A stretch of DNA of 64,000 bases, from positions 164,540-228,539 of the forward strand of contig LM994632.1 of the NCBI GenBank assembly GCA_000752995.2, written 5' to 3'. Shown here one piece after another: positions 18,298 to 27,305 of the stretch (positions are counted from its first letter, which is position 1; each line of letters opens with the position of its first letter). The position numbers and the translations under genes were made by a program. Source of the DNA: Haemophilus massiliensis. GTDB taxonomy: Bacteria; Pseudomonadota; Gammaproteobacteria; Enterobacterales; Pasteurellaceae. The notes under the pieces are model-generated. The model worked only from the letters and a program-made list of their open reading frames with translations. It had not been told where the DNA came from and made no database searches.

Positions 18298-19107
18298 TTA
18301 ATCGAATTGAAAGATAGCCCGCCAGTCGAGACGGCTGTCCGCGCCCATAACGAAGTCAGGATTGACCAGTGTTTCCCGTTGATTGTAAGTCAGCGGTTGA
18401 AAGCGGGTATCAACAATAAAGCCGCCCGTTTCATTCAGCAGCACTTCCGCCGCCGCGGTGTCCCATTCACCGGTTTGTCCCAGACGCACGTAACAATCCG
18501 CGCCGCCTTCCGCCACCAGTGCGCCTTTTAGCCCGCAGGAACCGTGGATCAGAAATGCGTATTGATAATTCGGATTTAAAATTGACCGCACTTTTTCCTG
18601 TGCATCGTGGGAGCCGACGGCAATTTTTAACGGTTGTGTCGGATTCAGTGTCCGCGGGGCGAGCCGTGTCAGACCGTCCGAGGTTTGCTTGTATGCACCG
18701 AAACTGCGCATAGCGTAATAGGTGTGCGCCGACAGCGGTACATGAATAATGCCCAGTATCGGGCGATTGTGTTCAATCAGGGCAATCAGCAAACAAAACT
18801 GACCGCTGCGGTTAATGAAATGCTGCGTGCCGTCCAGCGGATCAATCAGCCAGTAACGTTGCCAGCATTCGCGCTGCGGCAGCGGGATGTGGCGACTTTC
18901 TTCTGACAGCACTGGGATAGTTGGCGTAAGTGCGGTCAGTTTTTCGATTAAAAATCGGCTAACGAACAAATCTGCGGCAGTGACCGGCGTATTATCGGTT
19001 TTGGTATGTACGGTCAGGTTACGCTGATAAAAATCGCTTAAGTGATTGCCCGCCTCACGGGCAATGTGCAGGGCGGATTGCAATAATTGCGGAGTTGGTA
19101 ACGCCAT
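18298..19107 (-). CDS. cysQ: 3'(2'),5'-bisphosphate nucleotidase CysQ
   Basis: CysQ removes the 3' phosphate from PAP, a by-product of sulfate assimilation, and belongs to the inositol monophosphatase fold. In 269 residues it shows VLSEES (about 70-75), the metal-binding signature WLIDPLDGTQHFIN (about 90-103) and the second motif GEWDTAAAEVLL (about 215-226). The frame is open further upstream to 19191, but 19107 (MALPTPQLL) matches the family and has a Shine-Dalgarno-like TTGAGG. It lies 85 bases after the OPT transporter gene and is likely cotranscribed with zwf-pgl. Confidence 0.93.
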   Translation of the reverse strand: MALPTPQLLQSALHIAREAGNHLSDFYQRNLTVHTKTDNTPVTAADLFVSRFLIEKLTALTPTIPVLSEESRHIPLPQRECWQRYWLIDPLDGTQHFINRSGQFCLLIALIEHNRPILGIIHVPLSAHTYYAMRSFGAYKQTSDGLTRLAPRTLNPTQPLKIAVGSHDAQEKVRSILNPNYQYAFLIHGSCGLKGALVAEGGADCYVRLGQTGEWDTAAAEVLLNETGGFIVDTRFQPLTYNQRETLVNPDFVMGADSRLDWRAIFQFD

Positions 19108-19192
19108 AGTCAGCCTCAATATTCGCTTGGTGGCGATAGTATAACAAAAGAAATGAAAAAGGATGCAAATCATTCGCACCCTTTCAGTCATA

Positions 19193-21220
19193 TCAGTTTT
19201 TCGCTCTTAATATACGCAGAGCGAAAATACCCACACCGGTAACAAATACCAGTAATCCTAAGATTTGAGCGATGCCGTCCCAGTTTTCCAGCTGTAATGC
19301 CAACGGCGCATCGGAACCACCGGAGGTGACGGAAGCGGCGATGATAAAGGCGAGGATCACGCCGATCAGGCTTTCCCCGACGATAAGACCGGCGGCGAAC
19401 AAGGTGCCGTAGCGTTCGGCTTTTTTCTTCAGTTCAGCGACATTTTTGTCTTTTTGACGGGCGTAGCTTTCCAGATGACGGTTGATTAACCACGATAATA
19501 GTGCGCCGATAATAATCGGTGCGTTGATTGACGGCGGTAAATAAATCCCCATCCCGACCGCCAGTGCCGGCAAGGCAAAACGATTGGCGCTGGATTTTCT
19601 TAATCCGACGTCGATGCAGATTAATACCAGACCTAATACAATGCCCATAAAGATATAAGTCCATTCCAGATTATCGGAGAAAATACCTTTGGCGATAGTG
19701 GTCATTAAGGTCGCTTGTGGCGCGGAAAGCGCTTGCGACGGATCCATATCCGCACGCGGCATCGCACCGCTGAAACCGTAAGCGTGATACAAAATTTCTA
19801 ACACCGGCGCGATAACCAGCGCTCCGACCACGCAGCCGATAATCAGTGCAACCTGCTGGCGCCATGGGGTTGCTTCGACCAGTAAACCGGTTTTTAAATC
19901 CTGTAAGTTATCGTTTGAAATCGCCGCAGTAGTCACCACAATGGAGCCGGAGAAAATCGTCAGAGCGGTTAAAAATTGTTGACCTTCCGCGCTATCCAGC
20001 AAGCCGGAGGTTTTGCCGATTAGCATTAATGTTAAGGAGATTAACACTACGGAAATAATGCCGATGCCTGAAATTGGGCTGGAGGACGAACCGACCAAAC
20101 CCGCCATATAACCGCACGCCGCAGCAACGAAAAAGCCGATAAAAACGGCAAGTGCGGTACATACCGCAACCAGTAAAACTGCCAGTTCGGCGGAAACCGG
20201 CGCCGCTTCGATAAAGTGCGAAAGTGCCAGTGCAATCAGCGCGATCGCCACAATGGCGACATAAATCATGGTTTTCGGTGAAAGATCCTGCTGAGTGCGG
20301 TCATTTTGGCGCAATGTCGGATCCTTTAAGGCCCGGAAAGATTGCGCCATTCCCTGAATCATCGGTTTCATTAATACCAGTAATGTCCAGATCGCGGCAA
20401 TACCGATAGTGCCGACACCGATAAAACGCACTTTGCTTTTCCACACATCCATGGCATAGCCGATCATATCCGCATCGGCCGGCATGGTGGAAGAGGCAGT
20501 GAAATAAGGTACGGCAATGCCCCAAGTCAGGAAAATCCCCAGTAAAATGGCGATACCGCCAACGATACCGACTAGATAGCCGGCGCCCAGTAATGCCAGT
20601 GAGAAACCCATCGGCACCTGAAATACCGCATTGCCGCCTTTAAACCAAAGACTGGCGCCGTCGGCCAGTAAGCGTAGGCCGTTGGTCAGAAAACCGATTA
20701 GCGCTGCAATTACCCCGCCGGCGGCAATTTCTTTAATTCCACTCTCGCTGCTGTTATCCTGCTCTTCATGGTTGCCCGCTTTCAGAATTTCTGCCGCGGC
20801 GACGCCTTCCGGATAAGGTAAATCGCTTTTCACCACCATCACATGACGCAGCGGGACAGTGAATATCACCCCCAATGTTCCGCCGGCGATACAGATTAAT
20901 AGAGTTTGCCAGAACGGAAAATCCTGCCAGTAACCCATCATCAGCAAGCCGGGTAGGACGAAAATTACTGAAGATAAGGTACCCGCCGAGGAGGCTTGAG
21001 TTTGTACCATGTTATTTTCCAGAATATTGGAGCCGGAAAACATTTTTAATACCGCCATGGAAATGACCGCGGCAGGAATGGATGAAGCAAAGGTCAGACC
21101 CACTTTCAGCCCCAGATAAACGTTCGACGCGGTAAACACCACGGTGATTAATGCGCCCAACAGCATGCCGCGAAACGTCAGTTCCTGCAAGCTGGGCGCG
21201 AGATGAGTAGATTTCTGCAT
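19193..21220 (-). CDS. OPT-family oligopeptide/metal-chelate transporter
   Basis: A 675-residue inner-membrane protein with roughly 15 hydrophobic segments, of the OPT family (bacterial branch). Typical parts are ELTFRGMLLGALITVVFTASNVYLGLKVG at the N-terminus (shown as regions), SSIPAAVISMAVLKMF, the DLPYPEGVAAAEILKAG signature near residue 137, and PSINAPIIIGALLSWLINR near 560. Family members carry peptides or metal chelates by proton symport; the substrate here is unknown. It heads the cysQ-zwf-pgl run. A Shine-Dalgarno-like AGAGGC precedes the start. Confidence 0.92.
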   Translation of the reverse strand: MQKSTHLAPSLQELTFRGMLLGALITVVFTASNVYLGLKVGLTFASSIPAAVISMAVLKMFSGSNILENNMVQTQASSAGTLSSVIFVLPGLLMMGYWQDFPFWQTLLICIAGGTLGVIFTVPLRHVMVVKSDLPYPEGVAAAEILKAGNHEEQDNSSESGIKEIAAGGVIAALIGFLTNGLRLLADGASLWFKGGNAVFQVPMGFSLALLGAGYLVGIVGGIAILLGIFLTWGIAVPYFTASSTMPADADMIGYAMDVWKSKVRFIGVGTIGIAAIWTLLVLMKPMIQGMAQSFRALKDPTLRQNDRTQQDLSPKTMIYVAIVAIALIALALSHFIEAAPVSAELAVLLVAVCTALAVFIGFFVAAACGYMAGLVGSSSSPISGIGIISVVLISLTLMLIGKTSGLLDSAEGQQFLTALTIFSGSIVVTTAAISNDNLQDLKTGLLVEATPWRQQVALIIGCVVGALVIAPVLEILYHAYGFSGAMPRADMDPSQALSAPQATLMTTIAKGIFSDNLEWTYIFMGIVLGLVLICIDVGLRKSSANRFALPALAVGMGIYLPPSINAPIIIGALLSWLINRHLESYARQKDKNVAELKKKAERYGTLFAAGLIVGESLIGVILAFIIAASVTSGGSDAPLALQLENWDGIAQILGLLVFVTGVGIFALRILRAKN

Positions 21221-21313
21221 AATATGCCTCTGTCTTTTTTGTAATTATTAAAATCGGTGAGAAATTCTACCCCAAGTTGGGGAGAATGAATAAGAGTAAT
21301 TTATTTTTAATGA

Positions 21314-21354
21314 AAAAAACGCATTATTTTTTATAGTTTCTAAAAAATAATACG
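21314..21354 (-). terminator. Terminator after nudE
   Basis: On the minus strand a 13-base, almost entirely A/T stem (arms about 21320-21332 and 21342-21354) is followed by seven T. It lies about 23 bases past the nudE stop. Confidence 0.65.
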
Positions 21355-21376
21355 AATTAATGAAAAATAACTAATA

Positions 21377-21928
21377 TTAAGCGATAGATTTGAGATAATC
21401 CCGTAAGCTGTAAAGTGCAGTCAGGTTGCGTGCTTCGCTGAAATCGGGCTGTTGCAGCAGTTCATCAATATTCGCTAACGGATAACGCACCAGTTGCAGC
21501 GGTTCCGGTTCGTCGCCTTCCAGTTTGCAGGGATAGAAATCCCGCGCTACGAAAATATGCATCGGATTGTTCATAAAACTCGGCGAACTGTTGACGGTGC
21601 GCAGATGAATCAAAGAGTTCGCGCCTAAGCCGATTTCCTCTTTCAGTTCGCGATTGGCGCTTTGTTGCGGGGTTTCGCCGGGATCCATTAAGCCTTTCGG
21701 AAAGCCAAGTTCATAGCGTTCGGTTCCCACCGCGTATTCCCGGACCATCAACAGCTCCTGCCCGTCCAGCGGTAAGATTAACACGGCAGCACGGCTACTC
21801 GGTTTGAAACGTTCGTAAACCCGGTATGCGCCGTTGGAAAATTTCAGTTCTACCGCCTGAATTTCAAAAATACGCGATTTTGCCGCCACCGATACGGAGA
21901 GAATTTCCGGCTTTTTTAATTCCTGCAT
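21377..21928 (-). CDS. nudE: ADP compounds hydrolase NudE
   Basis: NudE is a Nudix hydrolase acting on ADP-ribose, NADH and Ap3A type substrates. The 183-residue product has a complete Nudix box, GLMDPGETPQQSANRELKEE followed by IGL, at about residues 96-118. The frame is open to 22081, but the start at 21928 (MQELKKPEIL) has a Shine-Dalgarno (AGAGGT) and avoids overlap with the divergent yrfG. nudE beside yrfG-hslR-hslO is the E. coli arrangement too. Confidence 0.93.
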   Translation of the reverse strand: MQELKKPEILSVSVAAKSRIFEIQAVELKFSNGAYRVYERFKPSSRAAVLILPLDGQELLMVREYAVGTERYELGFPKGLMDPGETPQQSANRELKEEIGLGANSLIHLRTVNSSPSFMNNPMHIFVARDFYPCKLEGDEPEPLQLVRYPLANIDELLQQPDFSEARNLTALYSLRDYLKSIA

Positions 21929-22000
21929 AAGCACCTCTTTTACAAACTGACTGAATAACGATACCATAAAGCCCATGCGGAGAGAACAGCGGGAGAGCAA

Positions 22001-22657
22001 ATGGCAAAAATAAACTGGTCGCAGGTGCGAACCGTGATTTTGGATTTGGACGGCACCTTGATTGATCTCTATTTTGATCATTATTTCTGGGCGTATTCGG
22101 TGCCGCAGGCTTATGCGACCAAGTTTGGTTTATCGGCGGAACAGAGCCGCGCGTTGCTGAAACACCACTATGATGCGATCGAACACCGTCTGGATTGGTA
22201 CAGTATTGATTTTTGGGCGCAAAAACTGGATTTACCGCTGCGGGAGTTATTACGCGCGCAGGGCGCAATGACTAAAGTGCGGTCAGATGTTTACCCATTT
22301 TTACAAGCGCTGCGCCGGATGAGCAAACAACTGATTTTGTTGACCGACAGTCATCCTTTTAGTCTACAGATCAAACTGAATCATTGTGATTTGGCGGCGC
22401 ATTTTGACCTGTGTTTATCCAGCCACAACTTTCACGCGCCGAAAGTTCAGCAACGGCTATGGGCAAATTTACAGGCGGCGCATTATTTCGACCCGCACAA
22501 AACCCTGTTTATCGATGACACCGAAAAGGTGCTCGACAGCGCCCGGCGCTTTGGCATCGCTTATACCGTCGGGGTGGAAAATCCGGACAGCAGCGTGGCG
22601 GATAAAACCTTTGAACGGCATTTCTCGGTAAAAGATTACCGCACTTTATTGGATTGA
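22001..22657 (+). CDS. yrfG: HAD-family GMP/IMP nucleotidase YrfG
   Basis: The 218-residue protein is a HAD hydrolase dephosphorylating purine mononucleotides in E. coli. Motif I is VILDLDGTLIDL (Asp nucleophile near residue 16), motif II LILLTDSH (about 110-117), the motif III Lys is in HAPKVQQRLW, and motif IV is LFIDDTEKVLDSAR (about 168-181). A Shine-Dalgarno (GGGAGAG) precedes the start. hslR starts 3 bases after the stop, so the genes are in one operon. Confidence 0.92.
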   Translation: MAKINWSQVRTVILDLDGTLIDLYFDHYFWAYSVPQAYATKFGLSAEQSRALLKHHYDAIEHRLDWYSIDFWAQKLDLPLRELLRAQGAMTKVRSDVYPFLQALRRMSKQLILLTDSHPFSLQIKLNHCDLAAHFDLCLSSHNFHAPKVQQRLWANLQAAHYFDPHKTLFIDDTEKVLDSARRFGIAYTVGVENPDSSVADKTFERHFSVKDYRTLLD

Positions 22658-22660
22658 GTC

Positions 22661-23074
22661 ATGGTGAAACATGTAGCGGATTTAACAGAAAAAGACGATG
22701 ATGTGCGTCTGGATAAATGGCTATGGGCGGCGCGTTTTTATAAAACCCGTTCTCTCGCCAAGGCGATGATCGACGGCGGCAAGGTGCATTACAACAACCA
22801 ACGTACCAAACCGAACAAGTCGGTGCAAGTTGGCGCGCGGATTACCCTGCGTCAGGGCAATGAGGAAAAAGAGGTAATTGTCACCGCACTTTCCGCTCAA
22901 CGGCGTACTGCCGTTCAGGCTCAGCTGCTTTACCGTGAAACGGAGGAAAGCGTTGAAAAGCGGGAAAAAACTGCGCTTGCGCGTAAAAATAATGCCTTAT
23001 CAATGCCGCATCCCGACCGTCGTCCGAATAAAAAAGAGCGGCGCGATTTGCTTAAATTTAAACATCAGACATAA
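22661..23074 (+). CDS. hslR: Heat shock protein 15 (Hsp15), ribosome-recycling S4-domain protein
   Basis: Hsp15 binds free 50S subunits carrying nascent chains. The 137-residue basic protein begins with an S4 RNA-binding domain: VRLDKWLWAARFYKTRSLAKAMIDGGKVHYN (in segments, residues about 12-42). A lysine- and arginine-rich tail follows (RRPNKKERRDLLKFKHQ). Its start is 3 bases after yrfG, and its Shine-Dalgarno is weak, suggesting coupling. hslO follows after 75 bases. Confidence 0.93.
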   Translation: MVKHVADLTEKDDDVRLDKWLWAARFYKTRSLAKAMIDGGKVHYNNQRTKPNKSVQVGARITLRQGNEEKEVIVTALSAQRRTAVQAQLLYRETEESVEKREKTALARKNNALSMPHPDRRPNKKERRDLLKFKHQT

Positions 23075-23149
23075 GACATAGGGTTGTAATTTTGTAATTC
23101 GCAACCATATTGCAGTCTATACAAATTTACGCTTAATTTAGGATACAAA

Positions 23150-24019
23150 ATGAATTACCAAACCGACAACGACAAACTTTATCGCTATCTGTTCAAACAG
23201 CGCGCTGTACGTGGCGAGTGGGTTCGTCTCAATCAAACTTTCAGCGATACGCTTAATACTCACCATTATCCAAAAGCGGTGCGGAATTTGTTGGGCGAAA
23301 TGATGGCGGCAACCAATTTATTAACCGCAACTTTAAAGTTTAAAGGCGACATTACCGTACAGATTCAAGGCGACGGCCCGCTTAAACTGGCGCTGGTCAA
23401 CGGCACGGACAGCCAGCAGATCCGCGCGCTGGCACGCTTGCAAGGCGATATTGAGGACAATATGAGTTTAACTCAAATGGTCGGCAAAGGGGTGTTGGTG
23501 ATCACCATTGCACCGCAGGACGGTGAACGTTATCAGGGTATTATTCCGCTGGATAAACCGACGCTGGGCGAATGTCTGGAGGATTATTTTATCCGCTCCG
23601 AGCAGCTGCAAACGCAGTTAATTATCCGTAGCGGCGAGTTTGACGGCAAACCGGTGGCGGCGGGTATGCTACTGCAAATTGTGCCGGACGGTTCCGGTTC
23701 GGCGGAGGATTTTGAACACCTCGCCACCTTGACCGCCACGGTTAAAGATGAAGAGCTTTTCGCCTTGAGCGCGGAAGAATTACTGTATCGGTTGTATCAT
23801 GAGGAGACCGTGGAAATTTATCCGCCGCAATCGGTCGAATTTCATTGCGGCTGCTCGCAGCAGCGTTCCGGTGCGGCGTTGCGCTTGATTTCTGATGAAG
23901 AAATTGATGAAATTCTGGCGGAACATCATGGCAGCATTGATATGCAGTGCGAATGCTGCGGTACCCATTATTTCTTTACCAAAGAAGCGATTGAGCAACT
24001 GAAAGCGCAAGCTGACTAA
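23150..24019 (+). CDS. hslO: 33 kDa redox-regulated chaperone Hsp33
   Basis: Hsp33 is a holdase activated by oxidative unfolding. The 289-residue product has the N-terminal core with RYLFKQRAVRGEWVRL and the GDGPLKLALVNGT loop. The C-terminal redox switch binds zinc with CGC (in HCGCSQQR, about residues 235-237) and CECC (about 267-270), i.e. C-x-C ... C-x-x-C. A short hairpin with T residues follows at 24030-24055. It is the last gene of yrfG-hslR-hslO. Confidence 0.96.
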   Translation: MNYQTDNDKLYRYLFKQRAVRGEWVRLNQTFSDTLNTHHYPKAVRNLLGEMMAATNLLTATLKFKGDITVQIQGDGPLKLALVNGTDSQQIRALARLQGDIEDNMSLTQMVGKGVLVITIAPQDGERYQGIIPLDKPTLGECLEDYFIRSEQLQTQLIIRSGEFDGKPVAAGMLLQIVPDGSGSAEDFEHLATLTATVKDEELFALSAEELLYRLYHEETVEIYPPQSVEFHCGCSQQRSGAALRLISDEEIDEILAEHHGSIDMQCECCGTHYFFTKEAIEQLKAQAD

Positions 24020-24029
24020 TTGATATATC

Positions 24030-24056
24030 AAAGCGCGGGTAGGTTCTCGCGTTTTT
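24030..24056 (+). terminator. Terminator-like hairpin after hslO
   Basis: Arms AAAGCGCG (24030-24037) and CGCGTTTT (24048-24055), with one G-T pair, enclose a 10-base loop and end in T residues. Confidence 0.6.
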
Positions 24057-24145
24057 GAACGACAATTGGCAAAATTATCTTAGCGATACTTTAATTCATA
24101 TCATTAACCTCAACTATTCTTAGAAAAATTCCAATTATTTTTCAA

Positions 24146-24191
24146 TTTTGAGATCAATCTAACATTTTTTTCCCCTCGCGTTACATATAAT
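24146..24191 (+). promoter_or_regulatory. pckA: Predicted CRP site and -10 box of pckA
   Basis: A CRP-like 22-base site at 24146-24167 keeps 8 of 10 core bases (TGAGA-N6-TAACA against TGTGA-N6-TCACA). A perfect TATAAT lies at 24186-24191. If transcription starts near 24198, the site is centred about 41.5 bases upstream, the class II activator position. pckA is a known CRP target in Haemophilus and in enteric bacteria. Confidence 0.6.
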
Positions 24192-24244
24192 GTTTAACAG
24201 TTTTTGTCTCAACTTTAAATATTAACTTTCAATCGAGGTGTATC

Positions 24245-25861
24245 ATGACAGATGTAAACAAAGTAATCAGCGAACTTGGCGAACTAGGTATCTACGATGT
24301 GAAAAATGTTGTTTATAACCCGAGTTATGAACAATTATTTGAAGAAGAAACCAAACCAGGTTTACAGGGATTTGAAAAAGGTACGGTGACCAAATCCGGC
24401 GCGGTCGCCGTGGATACGGGCATTTTTACCGGCCGTTCCCCTAAAGATAAATACATCGTGTTGGATGAAAAAACCAAAGATACCGTATGGTGGACCAGTG
24501 AAGCGGCGAAAAACGATAATAAACCGATGAATCAGTCCACATGGCAGAGCTTAAAAGAGCTGGTTACCAAACAACTTTCCGGCAAACGCTTATTTGTGGT
24601 TGACGCGTTCTGCGGCGCCAACCCGGATACTCGTCTGGCGGTGCGCATTGTAACCGAAGTGGCATGGCAGGCGCATTTCGTCACTAATATGTTTATTCGC
24701 CCTTCCGCCACAGAATTACAAGACTTCAAACCGGATTTCGTGGTGATGAACGGTTCTAAAGTGACCAATCCGAACTGGAAAGAACAAGGGCTGAATTCCG
24801 AAAACTTCGTGGCATTCAATATTTCCGAAGGCGTGCAGTTAATCGGCGGTACTTGGTACGGCGGTGAAATGAAAAAAGGGATGTTCTCGATGATGAACTA
24901 CTTCCTGCCGTTACGCGGCGTTGCAGCGATGCACTGTTCTGCCAACGTAGGTTCAGCGGGCGATGTGGCTATTTTCTTCGGTTTGTCCGGCACCGGTAAA
25001 ACCACGCTTTCCACAGATCCTAAACGTCAGCTGATCGGGGATGACGAACACGGTTGGGATGATGACGGCGTATTCAATTTTGAAGGCGGCTGCTACGCGA
25101 AAACCATTAAACTGTCGGAAGAAAACGAACCGGATATTTACCGCGCAATCCGTCGCGATGCGCTGTTGGAAAACGTGGTAGTGCTGGCGGACGGTACGGT
25201 TGATTTTGACGACAGCTCAAAAACTGAAAATACCCGTGTTTCTTATCCGATTTATCACATTGATAATATCGTTAAACCGGTATCTAAAGCCGGTCATGCG
25301 AAAAAAGTGATTTTCCTCAGTGCCGATGCGTTCGGCGTGTTGCCGCCGGTGTCTAAATTAACACCGGAACAAACCAAATATTATTTCTTATCCGGTTTTA
25401 CCGCAAAATTAGCGGGTACTGAACGCGGCATTACCGAACCGACTCCGACATTCTCCGCCTGTTTCGGTGCGGCGTTCCTGACATTACATCCGACACAATA
25501 TGCGGAAGTATTGGTAAAACGTATGGAAGCTGCCGGTGCGGAAGCCTATTTGGTCAATACTGGTTGGAACGGTACCGGTAAACGTATCTCAATCAAAGAT
25601 ACGCGCGGTATTATTGACGCGATTTTGGACGGTTCCATCGATAAAGCGGAAATGGGGTCGTTGCCAATCTTTAACTTTGCCATTCCGAAAGCCCTGCCGG
25701 GCGTGGATTCTTCAATTCTGGATCCGCGCGATACCTATACCGATAAAGCTCAATGGCAGGAAAAAGCACAGGATTTGGCAAGCCGTTTCGTGAAAAACTT
25801 TGAAAAATATGCAACCAATGACGAAGGTAAAGCATTAATTGAAGCAGGTCCGAAAGCGTAA
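24245..25861 (+). CDS. pckA: Phosphoenolpyruvate carboxykinase (ATP)
   Basis: PckA interconverts oxaloacetate and phosphoenolpyruvate. In fermentative Pasteurellaceae it often runs in the carboxylating direction and feeds succinate formation. The 538-residue protein shows [14 protein letters not shown] (about 59-72), the kinase P-loop [11 protein letters not shown] from residue 246, the metal-binding [10 protein letters not shown] (about 265-274) and [10 protein letters not shown] (about 329-338). A Shine-Dalgarno-like GAGGTG lies just before the ATG. It has its own promoter with a CRP-like site and its own terminator, so it is a single-gene unit. Confidence 0.97.
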   Translation: MTDVNKVISELGELGIYDVKNVVYNPSYEQLFEEETKPGLQGFEKGTVTKSGAVAVDTGIFTGRSPKDKYIVLDEKTKDTVWWTSEAAKNDNKPMNQSTWQSLKELVTKQLSGKRLFVVDAFCGANPDTRLAVRIVTEVAWQAHFVTNMFIRPSATELQDFKPDFVVMNGSKVTNPNWKEQGLNSENFVAFNISEGVQLIGGTWYGGEMKKGMFSMMNYFLPLRGVAAMHCSANVGSAGDVAIFFGLSGTGKTTLSTDPKRQLIGDDEHGWDDDGVFNFEGGCYAKTIKLSEENEPDIYRAIRRDALLENVVVLADGTVDFDDSSKTENTRVSYPIYHIDNIVKPVSKAGHAKKVIFLSADAFGVLPPVSKLTPEQTKYYFLSGFTAKLAGTERGITEPTPTFSACFGAAFLTLHPTQYAEVLVKRMEAAGAEAYLVNTGWNGTGKRISIKDTRGIIDAILDGSIDKAEMGSLPIFNFAIPKALPGVDSSILDPRDTYTDKAQWQEKAQDLASRFVKNFEKYATNDEGKALIEAGPKA

Positions 25862-25887
25862 GCCTTAAAAAAACCTGCTATAATTCC

Positions 25888-25926
25888 ACCGCACTTTGGA
25901 CGTTGTTCTAAAGTGCGGTTTATTTT
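25888..25926 (+). terminator. Inverted uptake-sequence pair as pckA terminator
   Basis: Arms ACCGCACTTT (25888-25897) and AAAGTGCGGT (25910-25919) with a 12-base loop are followed by a T-rich tract, 27 bases after the pckA stop. Confidence 0.85.
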
Positions 25927-25954
25927 TTCGTTATTTTGGCTGACTTGTGCTATT

Positions 25955-26564
<610 letters not shown>

Positions 26565-26584
26565 AAATAAGCAAAGAGAATAAC

Positions 26585-27202
26585 ATGACTGAGCTAAAAC
26601 TGAATTATCATAAAACGCGATTCCTGACCAGCGCCCCGACGATCAAGGCGCTGCCGCAGGACGAGGGAATCGAAATTGCATTTGCCGGGCGTTCCAATGC
26701 GGGCAAATCTACTGCACTGAACGCGTTGACTAACCAAAAAAATTTGGCGCGCACCTCCAAAACGCCGGGGCGCACTCAGCTGATTAATTTGTTTGAAGTG
26801 GAACCGCAGTGTAAATTGGTGGACTTGCCGGGTTATGGTTATGCCGCGGTGCCGGAACAGATGAAAATCCAGTGGCAGAAAGCGCTCGGCGAATATTTGC
26901 AGCAACGCGAATGTTTGGGTGGGCTGGTGGTGTTAATGGATATTCGCCATCCGCTCAAAGATTTGGATCAGCAAATGGTGGAATGGGCGGTATCGGCGGA
27001 GTTACCGGTGCTGATTTTACTGACCAAAGCCGATAAACTCAGCCAGAGTGCGCGCAGCAAACAGGTCAAAATGGTGCGTGAGGCGATTTTGCCGTTTCAG
27101 GGCGATGTACAGGTGGAAGTTTTTTCTGCGCAAAATAAAATCGGCATTGAGCGGCTGTCGGCAAAATTGGATAACTGGTTCGCACCGCTTTTTGCGGCAT
27201 AA
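26585..27202 (+). CDS. engB: Ribosome biogenesis GTPase EngB (YihA/YsxC)
   Basis: EngB is an essential GTPase in 50S subunit assembly. The 205-residue product has G1 GRSNAGKST, the switch region [15 protein letters not shown]3 DLPGYGYA, and G4 TKADKLS. An in-frame ATG at 26561 overlaps the trmL stop, but the start at 26585 ([14 protein letters not shown]) has a Shine-Dalgarno-like AAAGAGA and matches homologues. The engB-comM neighbourhood is shared with H. influenzae. Confidence 0.94.
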   Translation: MTELKLNYHKTRFLTSAPTIKALPQDEGIEIAFAGRSNAGKSTALNALTNQKNLARTSKTPGRTQLINLFEVEPQCKLVDLPGYGYAAVPEQMKIQWQKALGEYLQQRECLGGLVVLMDIRHPLKDLDQQMVEWAVSAELPVLILLTKADKLSQSARSKQVKMVREAILPFQGDVQVEVFSAQNKIGIERLSAKLDNWFAPLFAA

Positions 27203-27210
27203 AATAATAT

Positions 27211-27275
27211 TTTTACGATCTCGATCGCAAAACGGCGTGCGTCCGATTTGTTTTGGCGAGCGCTGCTTTTATAGT
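27211..27275 (+). promoter_or_regulatory. comM: CRP-S (Sxy-dependent) competence site and promoter of comM
   Basis: The 22-base palindrome at 27211-27232 (outer TTTTACGATC, inner TC, outer GATCGCAAAA) matches the Pasteurellaceae CRP-S consensus, with the diagnostic T-x-C-G-A core instead of TGTGA. A -10 box TATAGT lies at 27270-27275. A start near 27282 puts the site at about -61, a class I position. CRP-S promoters need both CRP and Sxy (TfoX) and define the competence regulon. Confidence 0.85.
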
Positions 27276-27305
27276 CATTCCTGATTCAGTCATGCAGGAA
27301 TTATT

